Under the pieces are notes generated by a model. The model saw only the letters and a list, made by a program, of their open reading frames with translations. It was not told the DNA's origin and made no database searches. A stretch of 54,765 nt of DNA. Source: Caballeronia megalochromosomata. GTDB lineage: Bacteria > Pseudomonadota > Gammaproteobacteria > Burkholderiales > Burkholderiaceae. The position numbers and the translations under genes are program-made. Shown here one piece after another: positions 45,704 to 54,655 of the stretch; position 1 is the first letter of the stretch; each line of letters starts with the position of its first letter. The stretch spans positions 1 to 54,765 of the forward strand of contig LRBF01000010.1 of NCBI GenBank assembly GCA_001580565.1. Direction: 5' to 3'.

Positions 45704-46542
45704 AGCCGCACCATGCGCGAGCGGTACCTGTGTTGATGTATCACCACGTCAGCAATTCACCGGGCATGCTCACTGTCACCGTTGAGCACTTTACGCAGCA
45801 GATCGCCTACCTTCGTCGTGCGGGCTACCAGACGCTCGATGGCGACGGCCTGGCGGCATTTCTTTGCGGCGAGCAGGTTCCTGCCAAGTCGGTGGTCATC
45901 ACGTTTGACGATGGCTATCTGGACAACTGGGTTTTCGCGCATCCGATCCTGCAGCGTTGGGGATTCAAGGCACTTTGCTTCCTGGTCACGAGTTGGCCCG
46001 GCGATGGACCCGTTCGTCCGACTTCAGTCGACGCATCGGCCGGTTCGCCCCGCGGACTCTCTCACGAGGACTCGCAGATCGCCATCCAGAATGGAAAGGC
46101 CGATGACGCCATCATGCGCTGGTCCGAAATCGAAGCGATGAGACGTGCACGAACTTTCGAATTTCATAGCCATACGCACACGCACAGGCGTTGGGATCAT
46201 CTAACGACTTCGCGCACGGCGAAGCGGGCTTGTCTGAAAGAAGATTTGCGAGCGGGACGAAATGAACTCTTGGCGCGGCTGGGAACTGAGTCGCGTCATC
46301 TTTGCTGGCCAGAAGGCTTTTACGATCGCGATTATCGGGAGATCGCGCTGAATGAGGGCTTCAATTTACTTTATACATGTCATCGGGGTACTAATACGCA
46401 ATCGAAACGGGATAACAAGGATGCCGAGCGGACTATCGCGCGGTTGGCCGTGCGCGACCGCCCCGCATCATGGCTGGCAACCCGACTCTGGGTACATGGT
46501 CGACCGTTGTTGAGCCGGGCGTACTTGAGTTTAAGGTTGTAA
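45700..46542 (+). CDS. polysaccharide deacetylase (NodB-homology, CE4)
   Basis: A 280-residue protein with the NodB fold: PVLMYHHVS (about 10-18), the metal/acid motif TFDDGYLDNW (~68-77) and the histidine motif FHSHTHTHRRWDHL. It lacks a signal peptide, so it probably acts on a cytoplasmic lipid-linked sugar. The four-base overlap with the glycosyltransferase gene implies that the two modify the same glycan, by sugar addition and N-deacetylation. No further polysaccharide genes are found beside them. Confidence 0.88.
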   Translation: MKPHHARAVPVLMYHHVSNSPGMLTVTVEHFTQQIAYLRRAGYQTLDGDGLAAFLCGEQVPAKSVVITFDDGYLDNWVFAHPILQRWGFKALCFLVTSWPGDGPVRPTSVDASAGSPRGLSHEDSQIAIQNGKADDAIMRWSEIEAMRRARTFEFHSHTHTHRRWDHLTTSRTAKRACLKEDLRAGRNELLARLGTESRHLCWPEGFYDRDYREIALNEGFNLLYTCHRGTNTQSKRDNKDAERTIARLAVRDRPASWLATRLWVHGRPLLSRAYLSLRL

Positions 46543-47059
46543 TTAAGCGATGCTGGTCGTAATCGCATGAAGGCCGACAGGTCAAGCAGCATTTTGATTC
46601 AAATGGAAGCGCTGAGCTAATGCGACTGACAACGGATAGATTGCTTAGACGCACTAGAGACCGCTGCCGGCTGTGGGAGAGGCACGGCTCCGGTCGCCGA
46701 ACCATTGGCCTACGATCGACCTCCATACCTAGTCGCTCGTGGCCTCCGATTCGATCGGGAGGGCGGCGACGGTTAGTTCGCTGAACGCGCAACTTCGCGG
46801 ACCACTACAGATCTGATCGACGGTAGCGGTTGCGCTGTCAATTCCGTTCACGCGTTGGCGCCATCCTGGCTGCTCATGGAGGTGCTCGCGCACCGCGCCG
46901 ATCAACCGGCGCAACTGCCGACGTGATTTTACATAACCTAACTTAGCAAACATTATTTCGGATACCTAATTATGTCAATTTCCCGAAACTTCGGTTCACT
47001 TCGACACATGTCATTGGCGCTGGCCGCGCGGTCACCGATCGCGACGCTTTCCGTGCAAA
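46543..47059. other. AT-richer region without convincing genes
   Basis: About 500 bases of lower GC than the flanks. The best frame (46729-46953, minus, 74 codons) has no ribosome-binding site or recognisable product. TTATGTCAATTT (46970-46981) recurs exactly at 51669-51680 on the far side of the Tn3 transposase. This is possibly the left edge of the accessory insertion. Confidence 0.4.
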
Positions 47060-47539
47060 TCAGGTCCGCGTCGTGAAGCGTTTCAGCAGGGCCCGCGCGT
47101 CCGCTAGGAAGGCTTCCGGAAACTTGCGGCACAGCGCCTCGAACATCGGTCGCGCGTCCTGCAGGCGCGAGACGATCCGCCGATCCTTGCTGTCTTCGCT
47201 GCCTGCGCCCCCCATCCCGCCCATGTCCGCGAACACCACCTGCTGCAACAGGACCACGGCGCCACACTCCGCGATCTGTTCGAGCACCAGAGCGAAGTCG
47301 TTGCCAAACAACACGGGCCCGTAGGTCAGCACCAGTGCCGTAAGCACCAGCAATTCAACGCGGCTCGGTTTGACCGGCTGCGACACTGGCTGGCCCTGCA
47401 CGATCTGGCGCAGGGCCGCCGCGCGGCGGTTGCGCATGATGGAGCGGTCGAGTTCGAGTACGATGCGCGCAACCTCAGGGTCCGGCAGGGCGCCGAAATC
47501 CTCGTCATCGTCGTCAAAGTCGCCAAAATCTTGTGGCAC
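47060..47539 (-). CDS. hypothetical acidic-N-terminus protein
   Basis: A 159-residue protein starting at GTG 47539 behind GGAGGG. The first 25 residues are very acidic (DFGDFDDDDEDFG). A hydrophobic stretch, VELLVLTALVLTYGPVLFG (~61-79), follows, then a glycine-rich turn (DMGGMGGAG) and a helical C-terminus. I do not recognise the family. The GTGAATG word occurs three times upstream on its coding strand (47577-47571, 47627-47621, 47657-47651). It lies in the accessory segment next to a toxin-antitoxin pair; function unknown. Confidence 0.55.
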   Translation of the reverse strand: MPQDFGDFDDDDEDFGALPDPEVARIVLELDRSIMRNRRAAALRQIVQGQPVSQPVKPSRVELLVLTALVLTYGPVLFGNDFALVLEQIAECGAVVLLQQVVFADMGGMGGAGSEDSKDRRIVSRLQDARPMFEALCRKFPEAFLADARALLKRFTTRT

Positions 47540-47764
47540 GAAGCCCTGCCCTCCGTTGTAAATTGGACTTCATTCACTCTATTCCTGAAGCGCCAATTCT
47601 ATAGTTCATACTAATAGTAGCATTCACTATAATAGCATCCAGCTATGATGCATTCACCGCCTTTCGGCCCTAGAAGATCGGATGAGACGCTTTGGGTTTC
47701 GTGACTCCCTGACGGGTCAAGGTAACCGCGCTATCATGACGTTACGAACAAACCGAGAATCGCC

Positions 47765-47962
47765 ATGGGAACCCGACTCGATCCTTACATCCACGAGCAC
47801 GACACGGTCGAAGAAGCTGAAGCCTTCGACCGCGCGTTGTGTGAGCGCGTCGAGCGTGCGAGAAACAGCGTCAAGCAAAGCGTGCCACACAAGCAGGTCA
47901 TGAAGGAAGCGCGGGCACTTCTCGATGCGCAGCGCGCGAAGAATGCGGGGAAGCGTGATTGA
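47765..47962 (+). CDS. antitoxin of a ParE/RelE-type module
   Basis: A 65-residue, highly charged protein: an N-terminal helical acidic part (EHDTVEEAEAFDRAL) and a C-terminal VMKEARALLDAQRAK. Its size and position directly ahead of a RelE/ParE-fold toxin fit an antitoxin that would bind its own promoter and neutralise the toxin. The N-terminus does not show a clear ribbon-helix-helix. The stop overlaps the toxin start (TTGA). It lies near a Tn3 transposase, a common setting for such modules. Confidence 0.78.
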   Translation: MGTRLDPYIHEHDTVEEAEAFDRALCERVERARNSVKQSVPHKQVMKEARALLDAQRAKNAGKRD

Positions 47963-48252
47963 CGCGGCTTCCGATTGTCTGGGCCGATGAGGCCCGCGAG
48001 CTCTTCCTCGAATACCTCTTCTTTATTTCCGAAAAGGACGAAGGCGCAGCAGAAAGGCTTTTCGAACAGGTCGAAAGATCGCTCGAGCCTGTAGCCTTCT
48101 TCCCGAACTCCGGCCGCCCCGGTCGGGTTCCGGGCACACGCGAGATCGTATCGCATCCAAATTACCTCACGATCTACGAAGTCCACAATGACTTCATCAA
48201 AGTCGTGGACTTCACCCACGCCAGGAAGCTCTACCCACCGTCGCCCGGTTAG
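47959..48252 (+). CDS. ParE/RelE-superfamily toxin
   Basis: A 97-residue basic protein starting at TTG 47959, which overlaps the antitoxin stop codon. It has the family layout: IVWADEARELFLEYLFFI (helices 1-2), PVAFFPNSGRPGRVPGTREIVSHPNYLTIYEV (in parts) and the C-terminal strand IKVVDFTHARKLYPP, with the usual R/H...R near the end. It would act on gyrase (ParE) or on ribosome-bound mRNA (RelE). The sequence does not decide which; the PGTREIVSHPNYL loop leans towards ParE. Confidence 0.85.
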   Translation: MTRLPIVWADEARELFLEYLFFISEKDEGAAERLFEQVERSLEPVAFFPNSGRPGRVPGTREIVSHPNYLTIYEVHNDFIKVVDFTHARKLYPPSPG

Positions 48253-48283
48253 ACTTTAGTTTGGGGGCAGTCCGGAACTTGAA

Positions 48284-48326
48284 CCTGGGCACCCAGGACG
48301 GCCCTTCTCTAGGGCGGAGAACCTCC
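48284..48326. other. three adjacent stem-loops downstream of the toxin gene
   Basis: CCTGGG-CA-CCCAGG (48284-48297), GCCCT-TCTCT-AGGGC (48301-48315) and GGAG-AAC-CTCC (48316-48326) lie back to back with gaps of three and zero bases. They are in the 266-bp gap between the toxin stop and the transposase stop. They could be a structured RNA, a bidirectional terminator or a recombination-site remnant; I cannot decide. Confidence 0.4.
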
Positions 48327-48518
48327 ACGTTCGCCCGCGCCCTGCCAGTTCCCGATTTGCTCGACGAACCTCGATCCCCAACGGGGTAACCTTGATTTCC
48401 GTGCAAATTCCGGGTTAGGGCGCTCTAGCTCCGACAAGGCATTGCGTTCTGGCGCCAAAATAATACCTCTTTAGATCAGGGGCTTGCTGTCTACCCCCGA
48501 GCATGATCCGGCGCATCG

Positions 48519-51452
48519 CTATGCGCGCTGAGTGGCTTCACGCGTCGCCGTACCTTGAACCAAGCTTGGAAGGAGTCTGCTTGCGTAGCGCCCAACCGGA
48601 AAAATGAAGGTCCCGCGCAGGTTGATGCCCTCCAGATGCGTCGGCGCAATCCTTCTGAGCTGTTCGGCTCCAGGCGATTCGCCTCCGGAGGCTTGCAGCG
48701 CCTCGAGCGCATGCTGCATGTGGGTCGTGTTCCATGCCATCAGAATGTTCGCAAGCAGCGTCAATGCGGAAGACACGGCTGAGAGCGAATCTTCGCGCCG
48801 TGCCAATTCGACGGGGATGCGTCCAACATGAATCGCGCGTTGAACCACATGCACGGCCTCGCCCCGATTCAACACGTGCTGCAGCTCCGTCCGGAATGTC
48901 GTGTTCGTGAAGTAATCGATCAGGAAGATGCTACGGAACAGCCGACCGATGTGGACGCCTCCGTCATAGACCGGCTGCCCACGCGCTGCTGAGCCGAAGC
49001 GGGTTAGGGCTTCCACTGCAGTACATTTTCCTGAGCGAATCGATGCAGCAATCCTGACAAACTCGTCCCAGACTTCAGCGATGAGGTCAAGTCTGATGTC
49101 GCGGTCTGTCACGGCACAAAGCTCTTGCGGCACGTCCCGGCTGCGAGGAACGTGAAGCCGACGATCACGAAGATGCGACAGGCGAGGGCAGAGATCAAAT
49201 CCAAGCGCGCGGGCCAGGCCCATCGCGAAATCGGTGTACCCATGCGTGTCGACAGCGAGCTGAGCGATGTCTTTCGTGGCACTCTGGCGCACGACACCTT
49301 CGATGGCCGCACCTGCTTGCCGCTCATTCAAAACGATCGGCTGATCGTAAAAGATGCCCCAACGATCGAGCACGTGTGTGTACATTCCGATGGATGCCGA
49401 GCGGCGCCGCGGATCTGCCCGAGCCTGCCATACCTTTCGTGTGGTTTCGAGCGACATCATGTCGGAAGACGCGAGATCAGAACGGCCCCAGTAAGCAGCG
49501 ATAGGGTGCTCGTGCATGAACTCAAGAACTGCATCGGCAGCAAGCCTCAGCTTTCTCTCGTCCGCCAAGCGTTTCATCATTTGGCGGATCGCGTCGCATG
49601 ACACCTCCGGCACCATCCTAGAGAGTTCCGCGGCCGAGAGAGATGTTCCATGCGCGAGCACGGCAGAATAGACCATCAGCAGTTCCACTCGTGAGCGAGG
49701 TTCACGACCGAGCAAAAGCCAACTGAATCGTGTTGCGCTATCGATCTCGAGGATGATCTCCGGTAGTTGCCCCTGCGGATGCGTCTGGTAGATCGCCTGC
49801 CGCCGGCGATCCGCTTCGTTGTCCGCCGGCTGGGCAGCAAGCGGACTCAAATGCACGGCCGTATCAACTTGCACATCCCCTTGCTTCACTGCCTCGAGCA
49901 AGAGATCAAGCCTTTGATCGAGAAGTGCAAGGATCGGATCGAGAAATTCCTTGGGATCTTGCGGAAGACCCAGTTGCCCGTAAAGATTGTTGCGTCTGGC
50001 GATCCACTCGCCCATCGGAATCAACATGCGCGTTCGACTACGGAACGCGAAACTATGCTCCACATAGACGGATCCGTTGCGAAGCGCGACGCGCAGGGCG
50101 AACAACGTGGCCCATTCGAACGCCTTCATGGCTTTGATTCGATCGAATCCGTCGATCGCTTCGCGCCACGCGCGACCCAGACGAATATTCAACCCATCGG
50201 GCAGTAAGTAAGCGTGACGGCGATAAAGATCTCGAAGCAGAACGATCGCGTCGAGTACAGGATGAGTAGAATCAGCTTCGAAGGGCAGTTGCACTATCCG
50301 CATCAATAGGTTCCGTGCCGAGTGTCGCTTGCCGATTAGATGCTGCCGCATGAGGCTGCGGCGGCTTTGTGGTGGGCAGAGAACTTTGTCGGCCAGCTCA
50401 CAGAGCGCGCTACCTAGCTGTTCGCGCGACAGGGATTCGTCGCTCGCCAACGCCTTCACAGTCAGGGCGAACTCGCGAAGCTGATCTTCAAGCTTGTTCT
50501 TCGCCGCATCGAGCGCGCGAGATGCATCATTCACGACTTTCTGCACCCAGCGCCGGAGCATCGTGAGTACGTGATCGGTCGCGGTGCACAGCGAATAACG
50601 CATGAAACAGGCGGCCTCGAGCCTCCGGCTTTGCGGCGCGATCCGTTTGCTGATGGATGGAGAGCGGTTGGCACATCGACGAGCGTAGTAGCGAACTATT
50701 GCATCGTTGCATGCGCTCGGCCATGCGCATGCGACGCCGTGCATTGTGAGGAGATTAATCTTGTCCAGCACTTCGCCCATCTGCTGAGTCGAACCACGGA
50801 GTGGTACAGCCCAAAGCCAGCCCTGCAGGCTCACGTACTCCTTGTGTGGCTGGGGTAAAAGGCGTGCCCAGCTGTCCAATTTCTCCGGGCCGAAGGTTCG
50901 CTGAAATTCCTCGTGGAGCGAACTTTCGATATCGCGAACTGCTTGGACGATGAACTGTCGAATTGTCCGTTCGTTGGGTATGACGATCCGATGTTCGTAG
51001 AACCATTGCTTCAGGTCGTTGCCCAATTGGCCGCGCTCCGGGCGACCCGTCAATTGTTCTTTCAGCCAACGGATCACGTATCGACGTTGGTGCTCTGAGA
51101 TCGTGCGGAAGTTCGCGATGATTTGAGCAAATCGTTGATGGTCGGACAGCGTATCGAAGCGTCCGTCGTAGATCGAGCGCAGCGTTCCGAGGTCGGGCGG
51201 CTGGACATGCAGTTGTCGACCGAGGTGCCGCCACAGCATCGCAGGTATCTGGCGATATGAATCCAGCGATCGACCGGACATTCGTATAAACCCGACGTGC
51301 AACGCAACGGCGAGACGATATAAATCAGATCGCCGCGTCTCGATGAGCGCGATCTCTTGCTTCGAGAACGTGAAAAAAGTGCTGAGTTCAAACTCGCTCA
51401 GATCGCGAGGTACTTGGCGGATCCCAAGATAGCCTGTGCGCCAGCTTTCCAT
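48519..51452 (-). CDS. tnpA: Tn3-family transposase (TnpA)
   Basis: A 977-residue DDE transposase of full length for the family (Tn3 TnpA has ~1000). The catalytic triad is D664 (SSDMMS), D735 (VDTHGYTD) and E865 (LNRGEAV). The D735-E865 distance of 130 residues equals that of Tn3. The N-terminal DNA-binding part begins ESWRTGYLGIRQVPRDL. No resolvase gene or clear GGGG...TAAG terminal repeats were found next to it. It appears intact, but the transposon may be a remnant or have lost its ends. A toxin-antitoxin pair lies beside it. Confidence 0.93.
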   Translation of the reverse strand: MESWRTGYLGIRQVPRDLSEFELSTFFTFSKQEIALIETRRSDLYRLAVALHVGFIRMSGRSLDSYRQIPAMLWRHLGRQLHVQPPDLGTLRSIYDGRFDTLSDHQRFAQIIANFRTISEHQRRYVIRWLKEQLTGRPERGQLGNDLKQWFYEHRIVIPNERTIRQFIVQAVRDIESSLHEEFQRTFGPEKLDSWARLLPQPHKEYVSLQGWLWAVPLRGSTQQMGEVLDKINLLTMHGVACAWPSACNDAIVRYYARRCANRSPSISKRIAPQSRRLEAACFMRYSLCTATDHVLTMLRRWVQKVVNDASRALDAAKNKLEDQLREFALTVKALASDESLSREQLGSALCELADKVLCPPQSRRSLMRQHLIGKRHSARNLLMRIVQLPFEADSTHPVLDAIVLLRDLYRRHAYLLPDGLNIRLGRAWREAIDGFDRIKAMKAFEWATLFALRVALRNGSVYVEHSFAFRSRTRMLIPMGEWIARRNNLYGQLGLPQDPKEFLDPILALLDQRLDLLLEAVKQGDVQVDTAVHLSPLAAQPADNEADRRRQAIYQTHPQGQLPEIILEIDSATRFSWLLLGREPRSRVELLMVYSAVLAHGTSLSAAELSRMVPEVSCDAIRQMMKRLADERKLRLAADAVLEFMHEHPIAAYWGRSDLASSDMMSLETTRKVWQARADPRRRSASIGMYTHVLDRWGIFYDQPIVLNERQAGAAIEGVVRQSATKDIAQLAVDTHGYTDFAMGLARALGFDLCPRLSHLRDRRLHVPRSRDVPQELCAVTDRDIRLDLIAEVWDEFVRIAASIRSGKCTAVEALTRFGSAARGQPVYDGGVHIGRLFRSIFLIDYFTNTTFRTELQHVLNRGEAVHVVQRAIHVGRIPVELARREDSLSAVSSALTLLANILMAWNTTHMQHALEALQASGGESPGAEQLRRIAPTHLEGINLRGTFIFPVGRYASRLLPSLVQGTATREATQRA

Positions 51453-51627
51453 CGTCTGTGCTCCGCGGCGATCACGAAGCGATCCAGCCTAGCGGTGCAA
51501 AATGAGCGACGCTACGGTACAAATCGGGATGCCAACCTTGCATCGGGTGTCCAAGGGACGGCAGATGGCGCGATCAACAATTTTTGACATAATGTGACGC
51601 TTGATAATTCTGCTCAGGGTGCGCTCG

Positions 51628-51677
51628 TTGACATAAGGCGTTGCACAACTAAAAGTCGATAATAAAGCTTATGTCAA
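51628..51677. repeat. inverted repeat TTGACATAAG ... CTTATGTCAA beside tnpA
   Basis: TTGACATAAG (51628-51637) and its exact reverse complement CTTATGTCAA (51668-51677) are separated by 30 bases. A further TTGACATAAT lies at 51584-51593. The cluster is in the upstream region of the transposase gene, where Tn3 elements usually keep recombination sites and promoters, so a res-like site is possible. It overlaps the end of the degraded cation-efflux frame. Confidence 0.4.
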
Positions 51678-52533
51678 TTTGATTACACACATGCCGACCC
51701 TCATTGTTGATGCACATCGAGCGAGACGCTGGGTCGTCAGACCGATGCCTCATGTGTCTTCCAGGCGACCGCTCGTTGCACTTGGGGACTCCGCATCGTG
51801 CGGCCCAAATAGAGTAGGTATGCTCTGCGCTATCATCAATCGCGACGAGGTGTAGCCGCAGAAGCGGTGCGATCCTACAACCCTTTAGGACTAGGAATGC
51901 GACTTCTGAACGTTTACAGCTCTGGGCTCGACGAACTAAACGCGACGGTGTTACTTTGTGGTTGCTTGCAAAAATCCGCATACGCCTGTTGTATAGGCCG
52001 ATAGCGAAGCCAACCAAGAGGTCGACTACGCGGACGCCGGTCACCAGTACAATACCGCCAGATACAAACACTGCGATGTTGGCTAGAACCTCGGCCCGTG
52101 TACAAATGTAGCTGGCACGCGTATGTACTTCGCCGCGCCGGTACTTCGCAAGCCGCATCAGCACATAGAGATTGACGGCAAACGAGACGACGGAATAAGC
52201 CTGCATTATCGTGCCGACCGGCTCGCTGCCGGAGTACCAGCGCCTGATCACCTCCGCGACCATACCCGCCCCCAGCACCACCAGGACGCCGCCGGTCCAC
52301 CGGGCCGCATGCTTTTTGAACGCAAGCCCGCGTGAAAATGCCATCAATGCCAGCGCGTAGGCCGCTGCGTCAGTCAGCATGTCTAGTGCGTCAGATAGCA
52401 CCAAAGTCGATTGTCCAGCCCATCCTGCCACCGTGCCGATCACAAACATCGCGAGGTTGAGAATCAGCGCAATCTTAATAGTCTTCCGTTCCTCCGCGCT
52501 ATCGGACGAAGCGCGAGAGCACCCGCAACTCAT
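51649..52533 (-). pseudogene. cation diffusion facilitator, C-terminal end replaced
   Basis: The first ~180 residues are a typical cation-efflux transporter: Cys-rich N-terminus (MSCGCSR), helices from ALILNLAMFVIGTVAGWAG on, metal-site region LSDALDMLTDAAAYALAL, and the last recognisable helix LLVGFAIGLY (to about 51990). After that the family sequence (a VVKEALEIL-type end) is missing, and ~110 residues of unrelated, Arg/Ser/Cys-rich translation follow to the stop. The reading frame survives by chance across a junction with transposon-side DNA. The transport core may still work, since this group ends shortly after that helix. ATG 52533 follows GAGGAAGG. Confidence 0.7.
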
Positions 52534-53086
52534 TGCACCTTCCTCTCGTCGGACGAGATGTGGAGCCTCGTCCGATTCCCCAGATTTGACGGCGCTTCAA
52601 CGGCGGCTTTTGACCGGTCGGCCTTCCCTTGTTCCGAGGCACTTCGTGCCGCCAGCGAAATTGAGCGGCTCCATGACAACCTCCTCGTTAGCGAAGGCGT
52701 CGCCAATAACTCCGTCAGTTCAGCAAATAATGCCGAACAGTGGAGGCTAAGCCTCGTAGAGTCGGCACTGCGTTCACTATTCATCTAAAGAAATCGAATC
52801 ACGAGTCGTAAAACTAGGTATATGGCTCAGCTATTCGGTAAATATGACTAGTCCTTCTGCGTGAGCGCCGCCTCGCCGATAGCGCTTGCGCAAATATGCG
52901 CGCTGTCCGTTACGTCGGCTGCACAGGCCTGAAGCGCCCGCGCGCCAGCCTCTGATCCTTGGCTTTGATCCGTAGTGCTTATCGCTGAGATACGACCCTT
53001 GCCTCGTTCAGGGAATTGTTGAAGTGAAGGCCATCACTTTGCGCTCCCATGTTCTCTGTCGGCATCACTTCGTATTACTCACTATC
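52534..53086. other. region between efflux gene and glycosidase gene
   Basis: About 550 bases. A minus frame of 84 codons (52530-52784) ends in an ATGA overlap with the cation-efflux start, which would suit a coupled upstream gene, but its Ser/Arg-rich product matches nothing I know. A competing plus frame is no better. The rest (52801-53086) should contain the glycosidase promoter; no clear boxes seen. Confidence 0.35.
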
Positions 53087-54184
53087 ATGAACAGCTCGAA
53101 CCAACCTAATCATTCCTTGCGCAACCGTTTCCGTTCAGTCGAAATCTCGTCGGCCATGGTTGCCGTCGCTACGAGTCTGATGCTCGCGGCATGCGGCGGC
53201 GGCAGTGAAGGCGCCGTCGATGCTCCCACGGTCAAGGCAACCGAACTGCCAGAGGCCACCACAAAGGCGACGGTCCCGGCTTCTGTCTTCTACGGCATGA
53301 ACGGGCACATAACCAACGGCGGCGCTTACGACAACACGCCCTACGGAACACAGCTCTCGCAGCTCCAAGACCTTGGCGTAAAGATCTTCCGTAACGACGT
53401 GTACAACTTAGCATCCGCCAAGGTATTGGCGACCGTTGCCAAGCAATTCGCGGCAGGCGGCGTTCAGGTTTATCCAGTGATGTTGCTCGGATTGGGCTTC
53501 GACACCGAGGAATCCGCCTACAGTGTGGGCTTCGCAATGGGTCAGCAAACGGCACAGACGTACAAGTACACGTACTATGAAGTCGCCAACGAGTTGGATT
53601 CATCTGCGCTGGCCGGTAACTACGACGGCAACATCTGGTGGCAATACAGCAACCAGCCGTTCACGATCGCCAGGGGCGTGATCCGTGGAATGATCGCGGG
53701 AGTGAAGTCGGTTGACAGTTCGGCGAAGATCATTGTCGATGGGACATGGAAGCACATTGCGTTCTTCCAAATGCTCCTCGACGGCTCACAGCCCGACGGA
53801 ACACACGGTCATCCGACCGTCAGTTGGGACATCACTGCCTGGCATTGGTATTCCGACCAGGGCGACATTACGAATGCGTGCGGCGGCACCGGCTGTCACG
53901 ATATTCTCGGCATCATCAGTTCCTTCGGCAGGCCCGTCTGGATCAACGAGTACGGCGTGCGTCCGGAGTATGGAACGAATGACACCATCGCTTCTTACCT
54001 GACCGGAAACCTGATGATGCAGCAGTACTACACCCAGGCCTCGAAGTACAACATTCAGTCGATTCAAGGTTTCGAGTTGTACGACTCGCAGGAAGGCAAC
54101 TACGGCATGCTGCAAAGCGATGGCAAGACTAAGAAGGCCTCGTACATGGCCATGAAGAATTTCATCGCGAGCCACCCGAAGTAA
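53087..54184 (+). CDS. lipoprotein glycoside hydrolase (clan GH-A, GH39/GH5-like)
   Basis: A 365-residue protein with a lipoprotein signal (lipobox LAAC, C36) and a (beta/alpha)8 hydrolase domain. The acid/base is E169 in EVANELDSS and the nucleophile E288 in PVWINEYGVRPEYG. HWY (253-255) lies in the usual substrate-binding strand. The group cleaves beta-linked polysaccharides, possibly an exopolysaccharide such as one made by the cell itself. ATG 53087 gives a normal signal peptide; an in-frame GTG at 53024 only adds a tail. It has no catabolic partners next to it. Confidence 0.85.
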   Translation: MNSSNQPNHSLRNRFRSVEISSAMVAVATSLMLAACGGGSEGAVDAPTVKATELPEATTKATVPASVFYGMNGHITNGGAYDNTPYGTQLSQLQDLGVKIFRNDVYNLASAKVLATVAKQFAAGGVQVYPVMLLGLGFDTEESAYSVGFAMGQQTAQTYKYTYYEVANELDSSALAGNYDGNIWWQYSNQPFTIARGVIRGMIAGVKSVDSSAKIIVDGTWKHIAFFQMLLDGSQPDGTHGHPTVSWDITAWHWYSDQGDITNACGGTGCHDILGIISSFGRPVWINEYGVRPEYGTNDTIASYLTGNLMMQQYYTQASKYNIQSIQGFELYDSQEGNYGMLQSDGKTKKASYMAMKNFIASHPK

Positions 54185-54655
54185 GCAGGAATCAGCGGCG
54201 GCGTCAGTGCTCTATCTCGGGTTGTGAATCCGAATCTCGCCCCGCCGGGACTCGCCGGGATGCGCCATGCCATGGCCGGCGCGGCGGCATGAATCAGGCA
54301 CCCGATCCGAAAGCCTCGCGACGATTCCTCTATAGCACCTCCTATCGTGCGCCGTTCACGACCCCGTCGAGAACGGCCCCATGCAACTGCGGGGGCGCGC
54401 CCATACTGCGGTTGGGCTTCGACGCTAGCGCCCACCATCGCAGCCGCGTGTCATGTCGACACCGGTTGTAGAGCATCGTTTGCGCGATTGCCACAGCAAT
54501 CGACTGACCACTAGTAGTGCCTCCGTATGCGGCAGGATCGTCATAATGGGCCAGCCCCCCCTCTTCGTCGTGCCGCCCGCGTGCCACGCGTCCCCGCGAC
54601 TGAAAGACTATCTGCCCGTTCTTCAGTTCGGCGAGCACGGGCCGCCCGGTTGCAC
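54185..54655. other. contig-end region without a convincing gene
   Basis: About 470 bases after the glycosidase. Open frames exist (for example 54342-54638, minus, 98 codons), but none has a recognisable product or ribosome-binding site. Sequence from 54656 onwards is adapter. Confidence 0.4.

Noticed and set aside
48255..48330. tRNA-like piece (GGTTCAAGTTCC on the minus strand)
   Set aside because: A T-arm-like word is present, but the arm pairs poorly and no acceptor stem or anticodon arm can be drawn.
47048..48408. 13-bp direct repeat TTTCCGTGCAAAT (47048 and 48396)
   Set aside because: Repeats of this length are expected by chance several times in a window of this size, and the positions have no other support.
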